From: Epiperipatus broadwayi | Taxonomy: Eukaryota; Onychophora; Udeonychophora; Euonychophora; Peripatidae | NCBI GenBank assembly: GCA_028023455.1 | Contig: JAQFVV010006636.1 | Location: 310,001 to 374,000 of the forward strand | DNA: 64,000 bases | Direction: 5' to 3' | Part shown: in pieces, positions 11,205 to 22,695 of the stretch | How the letters are laid out: every line of letters starts with the position of its first letter | Numbering within the stretch: the first letter of the stretch is position 1 | Program-made: the position numbers and the translations under genes | Notes under the pieces: model-generated | Database searches by the model: none | Seen by the model: only the letters and a program-made list of their open reading frames with translations | Told to the model about the DNA's origin: nothing

Positions 11205-11890
11205 ATGCAACTGAAATACAGGCTTATTATATACCTGTATCAATATATGTAATATATAGGGTATATGAGCGCAGTCTTTCACACGATCCACACCCTCCAT
11301 TCTAAATCATAATACTGATACATTTGAACACATATATGTTGAAAAGATAAATAATCACCAATGTATGTATTTCATGCTAAACCAGAAATCATCAGTTGGT
11401 CCAGATTACCATCTCTACACATATATGCTATAAGTGCTCAGATATATATTAAGATAGCCAATCTTCATACTTTAATGAACATGCTTCAATATATTCCACA
11501 CTCCAACTCAACCGTCCATCCAATTGAAAATCTGATGATGGAATGTTCAAGGGCCACACTGAGGCCGATATTCTTGTTGGTTGAAGAGTTGGATGTGGAG
11601 TAGATTGAAACCTGTTCATTAAAGTATGAAGATTAGCTATCTTAACATATATCCGAGCACTTAAAGCATATATGTGTAGAGATAGTAATCTGGACCAACT
11701 GATGATTGCTGGTTTAGCATTAAATACCTATATTGATGACTATTTGTATTTTCAACATAAATGTGTTCAAGTGTATTAGTGTTATGAGCTAGAGTGGAGA
11801 ATGGTGGTGGTTCATGTGAAAATCTGTGCTCATATACCCTATATGTTACATATATTGATACAGGTATATAATAAACCTGTATTTCAGCTA
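11205..11890. repeat. Family B inverted pair
   Basis: Two family B copies in opposite orientation form a foldback. The left arm at about 11210-11510 and the right arm at about 11590-11887 share long blocks, including TATATAGGGTATATGAGC, ACATATATGTTGAAAAG, TCAGTTGGTCCAGATTAC and TAGCCAATCTTCATACTTTA. The tip around 11515-11590 holds CTGATGATGGAATGTTCAAG. Both hammerheads are damaged. In the minus-strand one near 11362-11404 stem II and stem III mismatch. In the plus-strand one near 11697 the GAAA has become TAAA. The ORFs at 11361-11603 and 11661-11915 are repeat sequence. Confidence 0.82.
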
Positions 11891-12335
11891 TTACATAATA
11901 GAGATGTCTACCCATCCTTTGTATATGTATTAAATGGATTATATCCTGTAGATGAGGGGTCAGATTTACTATAAGTCAACATGAATGTAATGAGAATCTC
12001 GGCCTCAGGGTGGCCTTTGAGTGTTCCATCATCAGATTTTCAATTGGATGGATGGTTGAACAGTTGGAGTGGAGTGGATTGAAGCCAGTCCATTAAAGTT
12101 TGAATATTGGCTATCTTAATATATATGAGCACTTATTGCATATATGTGTAGAGATGATAATCTGGATCAACCGATGATTGCTGGTTTAGCATGAAATACG
12201 TATATTGGTGATCATTTATCTTTTCAACATATACATGTTCAAGTGTATTAGTGTTATGTGATAGAGTGAAGAGTGGTGGGTCATGTGAAAGCTTGTGCTC
12301 ATATACCCTATATATTTAAAAAGATATGTTTTTTT
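11891..12335 (-). repeat. Family B repeat, third copy of the cluster
   Basis: Complete-looking family B unit in the same orientation as the right arm of the preceding pair. It runs from the end with CATTAAATGGATTATATCC (about 11928) through GTCAACATGAATG and CCATCATCAGATTTTCAATT to the boundary phrase TTCATGTGAAAGCTTGTGC and CATATACCCTATATA. A near-intact hammerhead lies at 12166-12209 on the plus strand. Confidence 0.82.
12166..12209 (+). ncRNA. Type I hammerhead, family B, one core change
   Basis: Stem I is ATCAA (12166-12170) with TTGGT (12205-12209), five pairs including one G-T. The core box is CCGATGA (12171-12177), where U4 has become C. Stem II is TGCT with AGCA around loop GGTTT (within 12178-12192). 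GAAA is at 12193-12196. Stem III is the self-complementary ATACGTAT (12196-12203), followed by A12204 as the cleavage-site residue. Apart from the U4 change it is identical in layout to the intact copy at 55913-55956. Confidence 0.58.
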
Positions 12336-12875
12336 TTAATTCATAGGGTATTTTATTTATTGTATTACAAATTTCAACAGCACATGAATAACTTTTACTA
12401 TTACATGAAATAATGTATTTGAAGGAGAATATTCTGAGATATGCTTACTATGTGAGAAATAATTGTCCATTCTTATATTTACTTGAATGCATGAATTTTT
12501 TTCAGCTGATCCTAATAATGAGGCAGATGGTCTCTTTATATATATTTTGATGGTGAAGTCAGACAATAGACATTAAATAAAGAATTTTAGTTAAAGTTAA
12601 GATGGCCACTCTTATATTATAAAGTCTCTAATTTGAGTTTTGAGAGTTTTTCTGTAACCAACACAGCATCCATGTGTTTATATAAATCTCAAGATTTATA
12701 TTTTTTAAATGTGCTAATATTTTAACTTAGGTTTTGAAAACCAATAACTAGTTATCCTTCCTTAAATTTCTCAAACAGGCATGCTGATTTATTTATATAA
12801 GTGAAGGTAAAGATAAATAATAGATTCATCCACCAAATTTAAACAAATTTAATGTACTTAAGACAACCTGGTTTT

Positions 12876-13085
12876 AAACCACTAAATATCACATGATCCT
12901 AAGATCTAGGTGCAGTGATCTCGATTTAAGGCTCTTCACTGATGAAATCCACAAGCTAGAAACTAGTCTGGGGATATTGGATGAGTAGACACTAGATAGT
13001 ATTTTATGCACAAGCCTTCTGGCATCCACTGATTACTCTAGCTCGCACTGAGTGCCAATACTGTATGGAGAGTTTAGCCTATTTT
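12876..13085 (+). repeat. Family A repeat, internally deleted
   Basis: Begins with the terminal phrase AAACCACTAAATATCACATG, jumps by deletion to CTAAGATCTAGGTGCAGTG, then continues through the hammerhead to GGATGAGTAGACACTAG, TATTTTATGCACAAGCC, CATCCACTGATTACTC and TACTGTATGGAGAG. It is a single arm, not a foldback. Confidence 0.82.
12933..12974 (+). ncRNA. Type I hammerhead ribozyme, family A copy
   Basis: The core boxes CTGATGA (12939-12945) and GAAA (12959-12962) are both perfect. Stem I is TCTTCA (12933-12938) with TGGGGA (12969-12974), six pairs with two G-T. After GAAA comes CTAGTC: stem III ACTAGT is self-complementary with no loop, so it needs a partner molecule, and the cleavage triplet is GUC. 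Stem II (ATC against GCT) has lost a pair, so activity is uncertain. Confidence 0.58.
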
Positions 13086-13090
13086 AATAA

Positions 13091-13922
13091 TAATTTGGTT
13101 TTATTATTTAATTATTCACAACAAACATACACATAATTTTGATATAGTAGTTTAAGTCACACATATACATTTGCTGTTGGACTTTGGTATCTTTCAGAGA
13201 ACTGAAAATAAAGCCTATGCAAATGTAACTTCCTTTTGTAAACTTTGAATATAAAATATTATCAATTTAGGGATAATCCACTTGCAGCTATTCCTAAATA
13301 TATGCATAAATTAAATTATAATTGACCAGAAAGCTTTATTATTATTCTACGTGAATTATAAAATATGTTCTATTTGCATTGATCTTGTAAATCTGACTTA
13401 ACATTTTTATTTTTGGTTAAGATTGTAAAACTTATCCATGTGTGGAAATCAGAAAATGAATGGTTTTACCTCCTATATATTATATCACTGAAATATTGCT
13501 TTATTGTGGAATTAATTCAATAGGGTATAACATTTTCTATTGCAAAGTATCTAATTTAGCCTAGGTGCTCACACTGAGGAACAAAATTTTTGTTGCATCC
13601 ACCAAAACATTTGTTCTTACTTAATTCAAGTGTGCTGATCTCAAATCTAACATTAGTTGTTCTCTCTAAGCTACAGTTTTTTTGTAATTCAAGATTTTAG
13701 GTTTTCATCATATTGTAAAATTTTCAACATTTAGTTTAACATAATGAAGTAGAATGTCTTCTTGGGCATCATCTTTGTGAAAATATAATAATTTATATAA
13801 TGCAGTAAATATACTAATATAGTAAAGGATATGATTGCATTAGAATTTGTCAACAATTTTGAAATAAAACACATTAAAACACTTATTTTAATCATAAAAT
13901 TTGTGCAAAACTTATTTAAATT
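13091..13922. other. AT-rich DNA, no feature seen
   Basis: No ORF, RNA gene or repeat that I can support in this stretch. Confidence 0.5.
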
Positions 13923-15639
13923 CTATTCTGGCAAAAACTTGTGTTTGTAGCTCTTATGTTTGGATACTTGTTGAGGACAATCTTATTTGATGTTCCAGCA
14001 GTAGTCTGCCATCATATTTCTGTCCCATCGCCCCTGAAAACACTCTTCCATCATCTTCAAATCTTGATGAAAGCATTCTCCCTGATCCTCATTAACAGCT
14101 CCAAGATTTTTGGGAAATTTGCCAAGGTGACTGTTCAGGAAGTGAATCTTAATGCTCCTGTTACATCCAATGTTGTGGAAAGCCAACAGCATCCTTTGAA
14201 ACAGAAGTTCATAGTTTTTTTTTGCTTTTTGTTGCCAATGAAGTTCTTTGTAACTGCCACAAAAGACTGCCATGCTGATTTCTCTTCCTTATTCTTCTTC
14301 CTGGCAAATTCTTCATATATGAGGGTTCTAATTTGAGGTCCATTGAATACACCTGCTTTTATATTCTCAAAAGATAAGGCAGGAAAAGCAGAAATAATAT
14401 GTTAAAAGCATTCATTTTCTCTATTCAAAGCCTGAACAAACTGCTTCATTAAGCCAAGTTTGATGTGAAGTGGGGGGTAAATAATCCTGTCTTGATTAAA
14501 TACAAGTTCTTTCACAATATTTTGCATCCCTATTTCCAGAACTTTACATTCGGCCATTCCTTTTGTGTTCAGTGTTTTTCCCAAACTTGGCTCTCCCACA
14601 AGCACAGAAAGCAAGGATACTTCATGAAACCTTTCTGTTGTTCTAGCAGGAAATTTACCAATTTAAGATCCACACAAATGATCCAGTTATGGTCCTCATA
14701 CTTCAGTAAGTCGAGGACAATTTTTATGTCATTACAATCTTTTCGCAGATGAGTTGTATGACCAATTGAAACCACTTCATAAACATTACCATTTGTGTAG
14801 GAGAACATATTTCAGACTCCACTTACAGCTGTCAAGAAATAGTCACCATTCTGTTGGACTGAAAGAGGTAACACCAAACTGGCTGAGAAGACTACTGATA
14901 TCATGACAGTAACAAGTGTTTGTCTTCAGAAAAAAACTCCACAAAAACTTGTTCATGCTTCCTGAAATAGGATACTTTAACTGACCAGTGAAGTACATTT
15001 TTTCTTAAAGCCTGGAGGCTAAAAACTCTACTAATTTCTTTGATATGGCCAAATCTCTTACTAAGTCATTCAATTCAGGTTGGCTAAACTGCTGAGGGGT
15101 TAATGATTGCTTGGCATCAGAAGAGGACCATTCAGATTCTTTAAGCATTTCCTCATGCATCTTATCAAAATACACTTGATCACCATGTTCACTTTCTTTG
15201 TCCTTAGAAGAAATAAAACCATTGAAATCTGGAACCTGAAGTGTCTCAGAATGTGGGATAGGTCATATTGCTGAAGGAATATTAGGATATGTGATCATAT
15301 GCCATTTTTTCTTGCCAATGCCCTTTGTATGGATCAGACAAAAATATTAGTCACGGTTGTGTCCTTAGGATCATGTCAAAACCATGAGAATACCAAAAAT
15401 GTATTCCTTTACATTTTCCTTTTGTCCAGTCATGAAGCATTTCCTCACAATTATGACACACAATATGAAGAGCCCAATTCTTATCTTGATCACCAAGGGG
15501 AACTTGAAAATAGGCAATATATGTACATGTCACAAATGATGACATATTTGTGCCTTTGATGTTGAAGTGTGTAACAGCCACATATATAACAGAAGATATC
15601 AGGGCTATTTTTACATCTTTGCCTACTCGAAGAAACCAT
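13923..15639 (-). pseudogene. Broken intronless copy of an unnamed invertebrate zinc-binding-like protein family
   Basis: I do not know a name for this family. I recognise it as a large multi-copy family of uncharacterised invertebrate proteins. It reads on the minus strand from ATG at 15639 to TAG at 13925, about 570 codons with no introns. In order: MVSSSRQRCKNSPDIFCYIC and GCYTL (a C-x2-C knuckle); AYFQVPLGDQDKNWALHIVC with HNCEEML; YPNIPSAI; a variable acidic region; SIGHTTHLRKDC; WIICVDLKLVNFLLEQQKG; KYPCFLCLWES (a second C-x2-C); IIYPPLHIKLGLMKQFVQAL; IKAGVFNGPQI; and HFLNSHLGKFPKNLGAVNED, GECFHQDLKMMEE, MMADYCWNIK. It is interrupted by frameshifts (for example after KGIHF and after FIGNKK) and by stops, including one right after ADYCWNIK. 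The intronless layout and high copy number suggest a transposon-derived protein or retrocopy; a degenerate DDE-type transposase is one possibility. Plus-strand ORFs here are antisense shadows. Confidence 0.85.
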
Positions 15640-16695
15640 GAGTCAATCTAAAAACAAAATAAGAGGGTGTTTTTTATCAGATAATATTTTTTTTTACATT
15701 TAAAGGCAACTACAATTATGTAAAAGTAATGTTTGTAAAACATTAATTGCCTTGTGGTTATATCAATCTAAGTGTCATTGCCTTTTAATTCTAATTTGAA
15801 AACCAATGCATACCATTAATTATAACAAAAGAAATTAATGTTGAATAAAAACTAGTGCATGCACCAAAAAAAAAAACGGATTTCAGATTTGGAATCAGTG
15901 ATGCAGAAATATATAGAAAAAGTTCTAAAACTTCATGCAACATAAAATGAAAAAAAAAGTTGCCCAGTATAATAATTTCACAATAGTATCAAACAAAACA
16001 CCCCTTGCACTACACATATATCTTAATTAATATACCCTTAGATAAGATATAGAAGTTTGATATGCTATCATTAAATGTTTATTTAAATTGCAACAAACAT
16101 TTCTTAGGCTTATTGACATAATTTTAATTGGTATTATTTTGGACTAGACTCAAACTGAACCGATAAATTGTAAATATTAAAATATAATCAGATTAAATAC
16201 ACTTTAGATGCAGTAATATTTCCCTTTGCCTCCTTGCCATGTCAATCAATGTCCATGTTTGCTTGTATTCATTTCCAGACACCATCATCATCATCATCAT
16301 TGTATAACCATCAATACAGAATCTAACTCTTTATTTTTTATCGAGTTTATCCTTGCAATTGTGGGGCCTCAATAAACATCCATTAATAGCAATTAGCACC
16401 ATTGGCCTGGATATCCAAGTGTCATCTCTGTAAATTTACTATTACTATATGTATATGCTGAGATATATATATTTAAATTATTATTTTTGCGTGAAAACAT
16501 TAAATATAGTATATTTGTAAATAAACAATGTGTGAGCTATTATTTGTTGTTTGTGTTACATAATATAGATTCTTAAAACAACATATAATGAATGTGGAAT
16601 TTTTATTGTTCTAAAAAATGTGGAATATAATATTTTAAGGAAAACATAATCTGTATTTTTAAGACACTCTGCAAAATTTATAGCATATCAAATAA
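15640..16695. other. AT-rich DNA with a short CAT repeat
   Basis: Featureless apart from a (CAT)n run at about 16279-16299. No coding signal. Confidence 0.5.
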
Positions 16696-16779
16696 AAGTG
16701 GTCAACACAGCTGCCTTATAAGCAGTTGTCCCAGGTTTGTGGGTTCGCTTCCCGGCCGATGCTTTGACACATGAAAAAA
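16696..16779 (+). repeat. tRNA-derived SINE, 5'-damaged
   Basis: A tRNA-like module: GTGGTC of the D arm, anticodon arm CTGC/GCAG around CTTATAA, a long variable region, a B box GGGTTCGCTTCCC and the 3' acceptor half CCGATGC. This is followed by TTTGACACATG and a run of A. The 5' acceptor half is lost. Same family as 29527-29638, 33104-33211 and 60948-61055. Confidence 0.7.
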
Positions 16780-18099
16780 AAAGTTATATATTGACGTCAT
16801 ATATATCTGCACTTTATATGTAGAATTTGAAAATTCGATAGGTATTTTTTAAATTAAAGTTTTTCAGCAATTTTACTAAGTAAAAGTTATATAAATATGT
16901 GCTCAGATAAATGTATTCTAGGTGATTAATTCTAAGTTTATTTTAAAGTAACTTAAAACAAAATATTTTATTTGATTAACAATTGTAAACGTATTTTCTA
17001 ATTAGATGGATGAAAATGGCATTATTACTATTATGTAAAAGTAATTAAATTATTGATAAACAGATCAGCTAGTTAATAAAATAAATATCTGATGTGGTTT
17101 AATCAAAACATTGTCTTTTATTTTGGTATAATCCATTTTTTCAAAGCTAATATTTTATAAATGCTATAATTAAACAAATAAGCCACAGTCCAAAATGAAC
17201 TTGGTAGCTTTCTACAACCAATAGATGGATATATGGAAATAACAAACGATGAAAACTGATCTTTCTGATAAGGCAACGTAGTGAACTATAAATAGGGTTT
17301 TGTCAGAAGATTGAAAATGATTATGCTTTGGTTGTTTTATGCTATAGTTATGCTGCTTATTTGCCTTGGATAGAATATCATGAAAGAATAGAAAAGCCCA
17401 TCATCTGTTCCATTATTGCCAAAACAGATGAGTGCAACCCAAATACATCATAACTTGCCAAGAAGAAGTCATAAAATTATGTAAAACCAGTTCAAGAAAT
17501 GTTATGTCCTGCATATATGCAAACTATATGCTGTCTAACTTTGAAAGTTTCTTGCTTTGGGAAGAAACCAGTCATCATTCAATGGGTAAAGCAGTGTCAG
17601 ATGCTGCCCATTAAATAAGAAAATGAATGAGCATTAATAAAAACATCAGGAGCTATCAAGAGCAATATAATGAAAGCTTCATAGAAGATCTCCAGATGAA
17701 GCTATGTTTGTACAGACTAATTCCGCAAAAAGTCTAACAATACCTGAATTCAAAGCTGGACCTATTAATAATGAAAAGGGCAATGTGTATAAACTTTGAT
17801 TATAAATTATTAATATTAAATATTTTATCTCCTACATTTAGTCTATAAATTATTATGATTGATTTTGTGTAACATATATCTGTTTAAAAATTATAATGGC
17901 AGAGAAATTATAATGACATTGGATTGCTACTTTTATTAGTCATGCCACAGTTCATTCAGTATAAACCTAAAAAAAAAAAAAAAATTTTACATAAAACAAT
18001 AAGCTTATTATTGCAAACCCTCACCATTCTCTGAAAAAATTATTTAGTATTTTATTTTTATATTTACAATTAAGCTGCAGGTATGTGAAGAGTGCCCAT
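16780..18099. other. Non-repetitive stretch with a possible gene remnant
   Basis: About 17210-17770 is visibly less AT-rich than its surroundings and carries a 60-codon plus-strand ORF (17432-17614) with mixed composition. It could be a fragment of a processed pseudogene. I recognise no protein family in any frame. Confidence 0.3.
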
Positions 18100-18550
18100 A
18101 TTTCAAATATTTACACATTAAGACTTCATCCTGCCTAACCCTCTTCTATGTATTTAAATGGATAAGGTCCTACACATGAGGGGTTATAATGATATGAGGT
18201 CAACGTGGGCATGGCAGTAATATTGGCATCAACATGACATTTGGGCTTTCTATCATCAGATTTTCAATGGTATAGATGGCTGAAAAGTTGGAGGTTGGAA
18301 TGGATTGAAGCCTATCCATTAAAGTATTAATATTTACTATCTTAATATAAACTGAGCACTGATTATATATATATGGGGGGAGATAATAATCTGGACCAAT
18401 TGATGAGTGCTGGTTTAGCACAAAATATGAATATAGATGATTATTTATCTTTTTTACATGTATGTGATCATGTGTATCAGTGATATGAGATAGTATGGAT
18501 AGTTGAAGGGTGCTTGAAAGTCTGAGTTCAAATCCCCTATATTTACAATT
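18100..18550 (-). repeat. Family B repeat
   Basis: Matches family B through TATTTAAATGGATAAGGTCC, GGTCAACGTGGGCATGGC, ATCATCAGATTTTCAATGG, TGATGAGTGCTGGTTTAGC and GAGTTCAAATCCCCTATA. The hammerhead segment near 18395-18430 has TTGATGA and CAAA in place of CTGATGA and GAAA, so it is dead. The minus ORF 18200-18421 is repeat sequence. Confidence 0.8.
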
Positions 18551-18869
18551 AGGCTCCAGGTATATGAAGAGTGCCTGTATTTCAAATATTTAGTATTTTA
18601 AATCAAAATTAATAAAGGTCTTTTCCATTAGCCTTAGATATAGAAATTGTAAAAATAATCATTTAATCATTAACTTGAATAATGTAAATTAATTATCTCT
18701 GGATATAATAAAAAGAGGTTTACAGACAGATTAAATAAATTAAGTGAAATTGTCTTTTTAATAGGTTTATAGGTTTAATCGAAATACCCTACAGGTTGGA
18801 AGAATAATCAGGCATGGGAAAGGATAATTGAGTGTATTAAATTTACTTGAGCTAATGTACTTGTACTTC

Positions 18870-19170
18870 TGTCTGCTTTGTATATATATATTTTCTTTGT
18901 TCATAATGAGTGTGATACTGTCATATTGTCCGGACACCCAAAAACTTACTTTGAACAGTAGTATGCAGCAGATGTACATTCCTACCCTATATCATATACT
19001 TCATTTATATATTTTTGCTTTGTTCATAGATGAGTATATACTTTTGTGTTATGTGGTCATTTACACTCAGCGACTTACTTTGAACAGTAGTATGTGGTAG
19101 AAGCACATTCCTATTATGCAGCATATGAGTTGTTTATACATATTCTTTGTTCACACATGGGTGTAAAAAC
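18870..19170. repeat. Tandem repeat, unit about 125 bp
   Basis: Two and a half diverged units. CTTTGTTCATA recurs at about 18894, 19018 and (as CTTTGTTCACA) 19146. ACTTACTTTGAACAGTAGTA recurs at about 18945 and 19073, with GTACATTCCTA/GCACATTCCTA after each. Not coding. Confidence 0.75.
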
Positions 19171-19889
19171 AGATGCCATTTCCTACCCCCTACACTTAGT
19201 TATTGCATTCGTTATGTATCTGCACTACATCCTGAAATGATTGACCTTAATCTAGTTTTTCTAATGGCATAGTTTATAAATGATTTTAGGATATACTGAA
19301 GATATAACTTTAATAAGTATTAGAACTGTGTTGTGATCAAGTATACATATAATTCGTATTGGCCATTAGTCTGCACAGCAAATTTGTATTTGTCCAGAGA
19401 TAATTAAGATGCATATGTCATATATTCTCTGTGCATAGTAGTAATAAAAGAGTTAATGACTTCAAACTAGATAAGGCAGTTAAATAAAATAATATGGTAT
19501 TCAATGAGGTTATTGTTTGCCTTGTTATGATGTGCATATGTAAATAAACTGTAATTTCTCACTATTTTTAGCATTTGTCATTATTGCAATCAATGAGGTT
19601 GTTTAATTAAAATATGGTAGTCTCTCTTATATCTAACAGATCTTAGCAGGCTATGAAAAACGCATTTAATCATGCGACATAGAAATGTAGATGTCGCATG
19701 CAAATTATGATTGGACAATTGTCATGTTAGCTGTGCTGTTTTGACTGTTACAATATATAGATGTAAGGATAAATTGATAACTACATATATTGATATATGG
19801 ATAGACAGATAAGCAGATACACACAGAGAAATAGATCATTTAAGAATTGTTAACTTTGTTTTTGTAATATGCTTTAATTATTTAATTAA
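19171..19889. other. AT-rich DNA, no feature seen
   Basis: Contains a short palindrome around TGCGACATAGAAATGTAGA and TGTCGCATG (about 19672-19700). Nothing else supported. Confidence 0.5.
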
Positions 19890-19950
19890 TATCACATGAT
19901 CACCATTTCTTATGCTTGCTCATAACTGTATGGAGAGTTTTTCCTGGTTT
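19890..19950. repeat. Family A terminal fragment
   Basis: ATCACATGATCACCATTTC and TTATGCTTGCTCATAACTG followed directly by TATGGAGAGTTT. The two terminal segments of a family A element are fused, with everything between deleted. Confidence 0.7.
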
Positions 19951-21460
19951 AGTTATTTAACTATTGATAAAACTATTTATTTATATAAAAAAAAAATTTT
20001 TATTTTAGCACTTAGTTTATCACTATTAGTAGGTAAGTCAAATGCTTATTTGTTCATAAATACTAGTAAACATTAATATTGATTAAATCATCATACCAAT
20101 TAATTATTATCATTCCATAATAACAATCAAGATCTCTGTGGGTTTAATCCAGTTTCTTAGACCTATAATCTTTCTTTTGCTTAATTATTTCACCGTAATT
20201 TTTTACTTTTTCTGTGTAAGTTGTCATTTCTTTTTGGACTTTTTAAAATCCATTTTAAGACTTCAGTTATCAAGTCATCATCATTTCTAGGTTAAGATCC
20301 TGCCAAGCATTACTCATCAGATTATTTACTTTCAGTGTGATTTATACTTGTCTATTTTTATGTGTATAGTTCTAATCTTTCCTATTAATAGCCATTAGTC
20401 TTCATATTGTTCTCTTAATTAAAAAAATATCACTTTTATTAGTAAGCCCATGCATGCATTTAAATGATTTTTTTTCATTACATATAAATATTTTGTTTTT
20501 AACAGAAATACGACTGCTATCAAGCAAACTAGACGATTATCTCGAATGCTGAGCTCAATGAAAATCACATTACTGACTTCTTTAATGGTCACTATTTTGT
20601 ACACAATAATTGTTTTTGAAAAAGATAATTAATTTTAAGTTTTTTATTTTTCTATACAATACCTTTTTTTGATGGGGATGAATTACAAGTAACTGGCGTT
20701 TTCTAGAGCACAAAATAGTCTGTACCAGCCCTGACTTTAATATTTTTATTAAAATCAATTTTTTCAAGCTTCTTTTCATACTGTCACACTTTGTGTTTCT
20801 ATTTGTATTAATAATATCTTCAATATATTTATAGTTATTAATTTTCTTACTATAGCTTTAATTCTCTCTCATTTTTTTGAGAAACGACTAAATATTAATT
20901 TAGGGTAATTAACATTTCTTCTTAATTCTCCTTCTTTGCTTTCATGTTATATTTGTCATTTTTGAAACTCCAATTGAATATTCATAAAAACAATCACTTA
21001 TTTATCTACAAGATCTGAATGGTTTAAATAATCTCCAAATATATTTATTTCCTAGAGCTTTCACATATAAACTATAAAATGCTTCTCATAAAAATGATGT
21101 AAAAATGTTGGGAAAATATGGATTAACTATATTGTATATCTTCATCAATACTAATCTTAATAGTGTTGTTGTTGCTGTTGCATTTTAATAAATATTCAGA
21201 ATTTGGCAATACACTGAGTATTCTAGTCTTGAAGTCCTAAAACTTTAATCATCATAAAAATTTTATATATCAGATGTCTTTTTATAATTCGTAAATTGAA
21301 TGTAAAATGGCAACTGACATACAACGTTTTTATTACTTTTTATAATAATAGAATAAGATCTATTCTGCTAAAATTACTTTTAAGTTTAGTTGTTTTATGT
21401 TGTCATAAGTATAATTTTTTCTGTAAATTATTTGGAATAGTTTTAAAAAAATTCTGTCCT
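19951..21460. other. AT-rich DNA, no feature seen
   Basis: Small ORFs at 20419-20604 and 20582-20779 are low-complexity and not recognised. No structure noted. Confidence 0.5.
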
Positions 21461-21463
21461 TGT

Positions 21464-21540
21464 ATGGGCAGTTAGTAGAGCATCCGAGCTGAGGATCAGG
21501 AGATTCCAGGTTCGATTCCAGTGCTAGCAGCTCTGGAACT
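21464..21540 (+). repeat. tRNA-like SINE head, second type
   Basis: An A-box-like TTAGTAGAGCATCC (about 21470) and a perfect B box GGTTCGATTCC (about 21510) are spaced as in a tRNA gene, followed by CAGTGCTAGCAGCTCTGGAA and a T-rich tail. The anticodon loop lacks the invariant T33, and the acceptor stem does not close. It is a tRNA-derived repeat, not a functional tRNA. Only one copy is seen here. Confidence 0.5.
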
Positions 21541-22313
21541 CAAATTTTTTTATAAATTCTTCAGTAATAAGCCTTTAGTACTCCAGTAAACTTCTAATAC
21601 AAAACTAATAGAATATAAATATGTTCTTTCTTATTTTCCATGTTTTTTAAATATCACTCTGGAATTTTTTTCCATGCATTTAATATTATTATTACATAGT
21701 TTAGACACCAGTTTTTCTATAATAAGTATTATACATCTGATCACATGTTTCACTTGTTCTTTTAAATATTTGACATTTAAAAAGACATAATAATTGTAAA
21801 CGCAAAATGTTTTTATAAGTATATAGTATTTTATAAAAGTTTATTATGTACTTCATACTAGTCCTGCTTTGCAAATGGTGCCATTTTTATTACAGAATGA
21901 ACATTTTCCCAATGAGGTTTATATTTTTGAGCCACTATTTGCTTACATATCTTTTCTACTCTTACCTTTCTTACCATTTCAATGTAATGCTTTTTTATGT
22001 TATCAGAAACAGTTAAATGCTAAAGTCCGAACTCTTATCAAGATTCACAAGTGGTAGCCAATGTAATATTCATATAGAAAATCTAATTATGAATAACAAA
22101 TAATGAGAGTTTGGCAAAGATCTTCTCTTGCTGCTTTGTATAATAAAGTGTTAGCTGTGAAAAAGTTAAGTGACTGTTTTTGGTATAGTCTTTTTGGTGA
22201 GCTTTCTATTAATTTATCTTTATTTACATTTGCACTTTAACATCTTCATTTATTTAAATTAATATGTGATCTATTTGGTATTTTTTTATACCAGTAATTA
22301 TTTTTCTAAAAAA
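21541..22313. other. AT-rich DNA, no feature seen
   Basis: The ORF 21869-22057 has no recognisable motif. Nothing else supported. Confidence 0.45.
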
Positions 22314-22695
22314 CATCACATGATCATCATTTCTTATGCTTGTTTATAACTGTTATTAAAACATGCAAAACTCTTTATACATATTGCCACTCAGTGCAAG
22401 CCAGAGTAATCAATGGATGCCAGAAGGCTTGTGCATATAATCTCCATCTAGTGCCTACTCATCCAATATCACCAGACTAGTTTCTGCCTTGTGGCCTTCA
22501 TCAGTGAGGGGCAGGTGCAGTGCTGTCAGATCCAAGGCCTTTCACTGACAAAGGCCACAAGCCAAAAACTAGTCTGAGGATATTGGATGAGTAGGCACTA
22601 GATGGGGATTTTATGCACAAGCCTTCTGGCATCCATTGATTACTCTGGTTTGCATTGAGTGGCAATATGTATAGAGAGTTTTGCATGTTTTAATT
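22314..22695. repeat. Family A foldback with two opposed hammerheads
   Basis: An inverted dimer of about 380 bp. The left arm starts ATCACATGATCATCATTTC and runs through GCAAGCCAGAGTAATC and GATGCCAGAAGGCTTGTGC. The right arm returns through GCACAAGCCTTCTGGCATC to GAGAGTTTTGC. A hammerhead segment lies on the minus strand at 22469-22510 (core intact) and another on the plus strand at about 22528-22575, where CTGATGA has become CTGACAA and GAAA has become AAAA. The minus ORF 22501-22686 is repeat sequence. Confidence 0.87.
22469..22510 (-). ncRNA. Type I hammerhead ribozyme, family A, minus strand
   Basis: CTGATGA is the complement of 22498-22504 and GAAA the complement of 22481-22484. Stem II is GCC with GGC around ACAA. 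CTAGTC supplies the self-complementary stem III and the GUC site. Stem I (TCA side with TGGTGA) has at least two mismatches, so folding is weaker than in the best copy. Confidence 0.52.

Noticed and set aside
11534-11556. Second CTGATGATGG box in family B as another hammerhead
   Set aside because: The box (also near 12040, 23835 and 58785) can form a small hairpin but is followed by AAGGCC or AAAGCC, never GAAA in register, and no stem I closes it.
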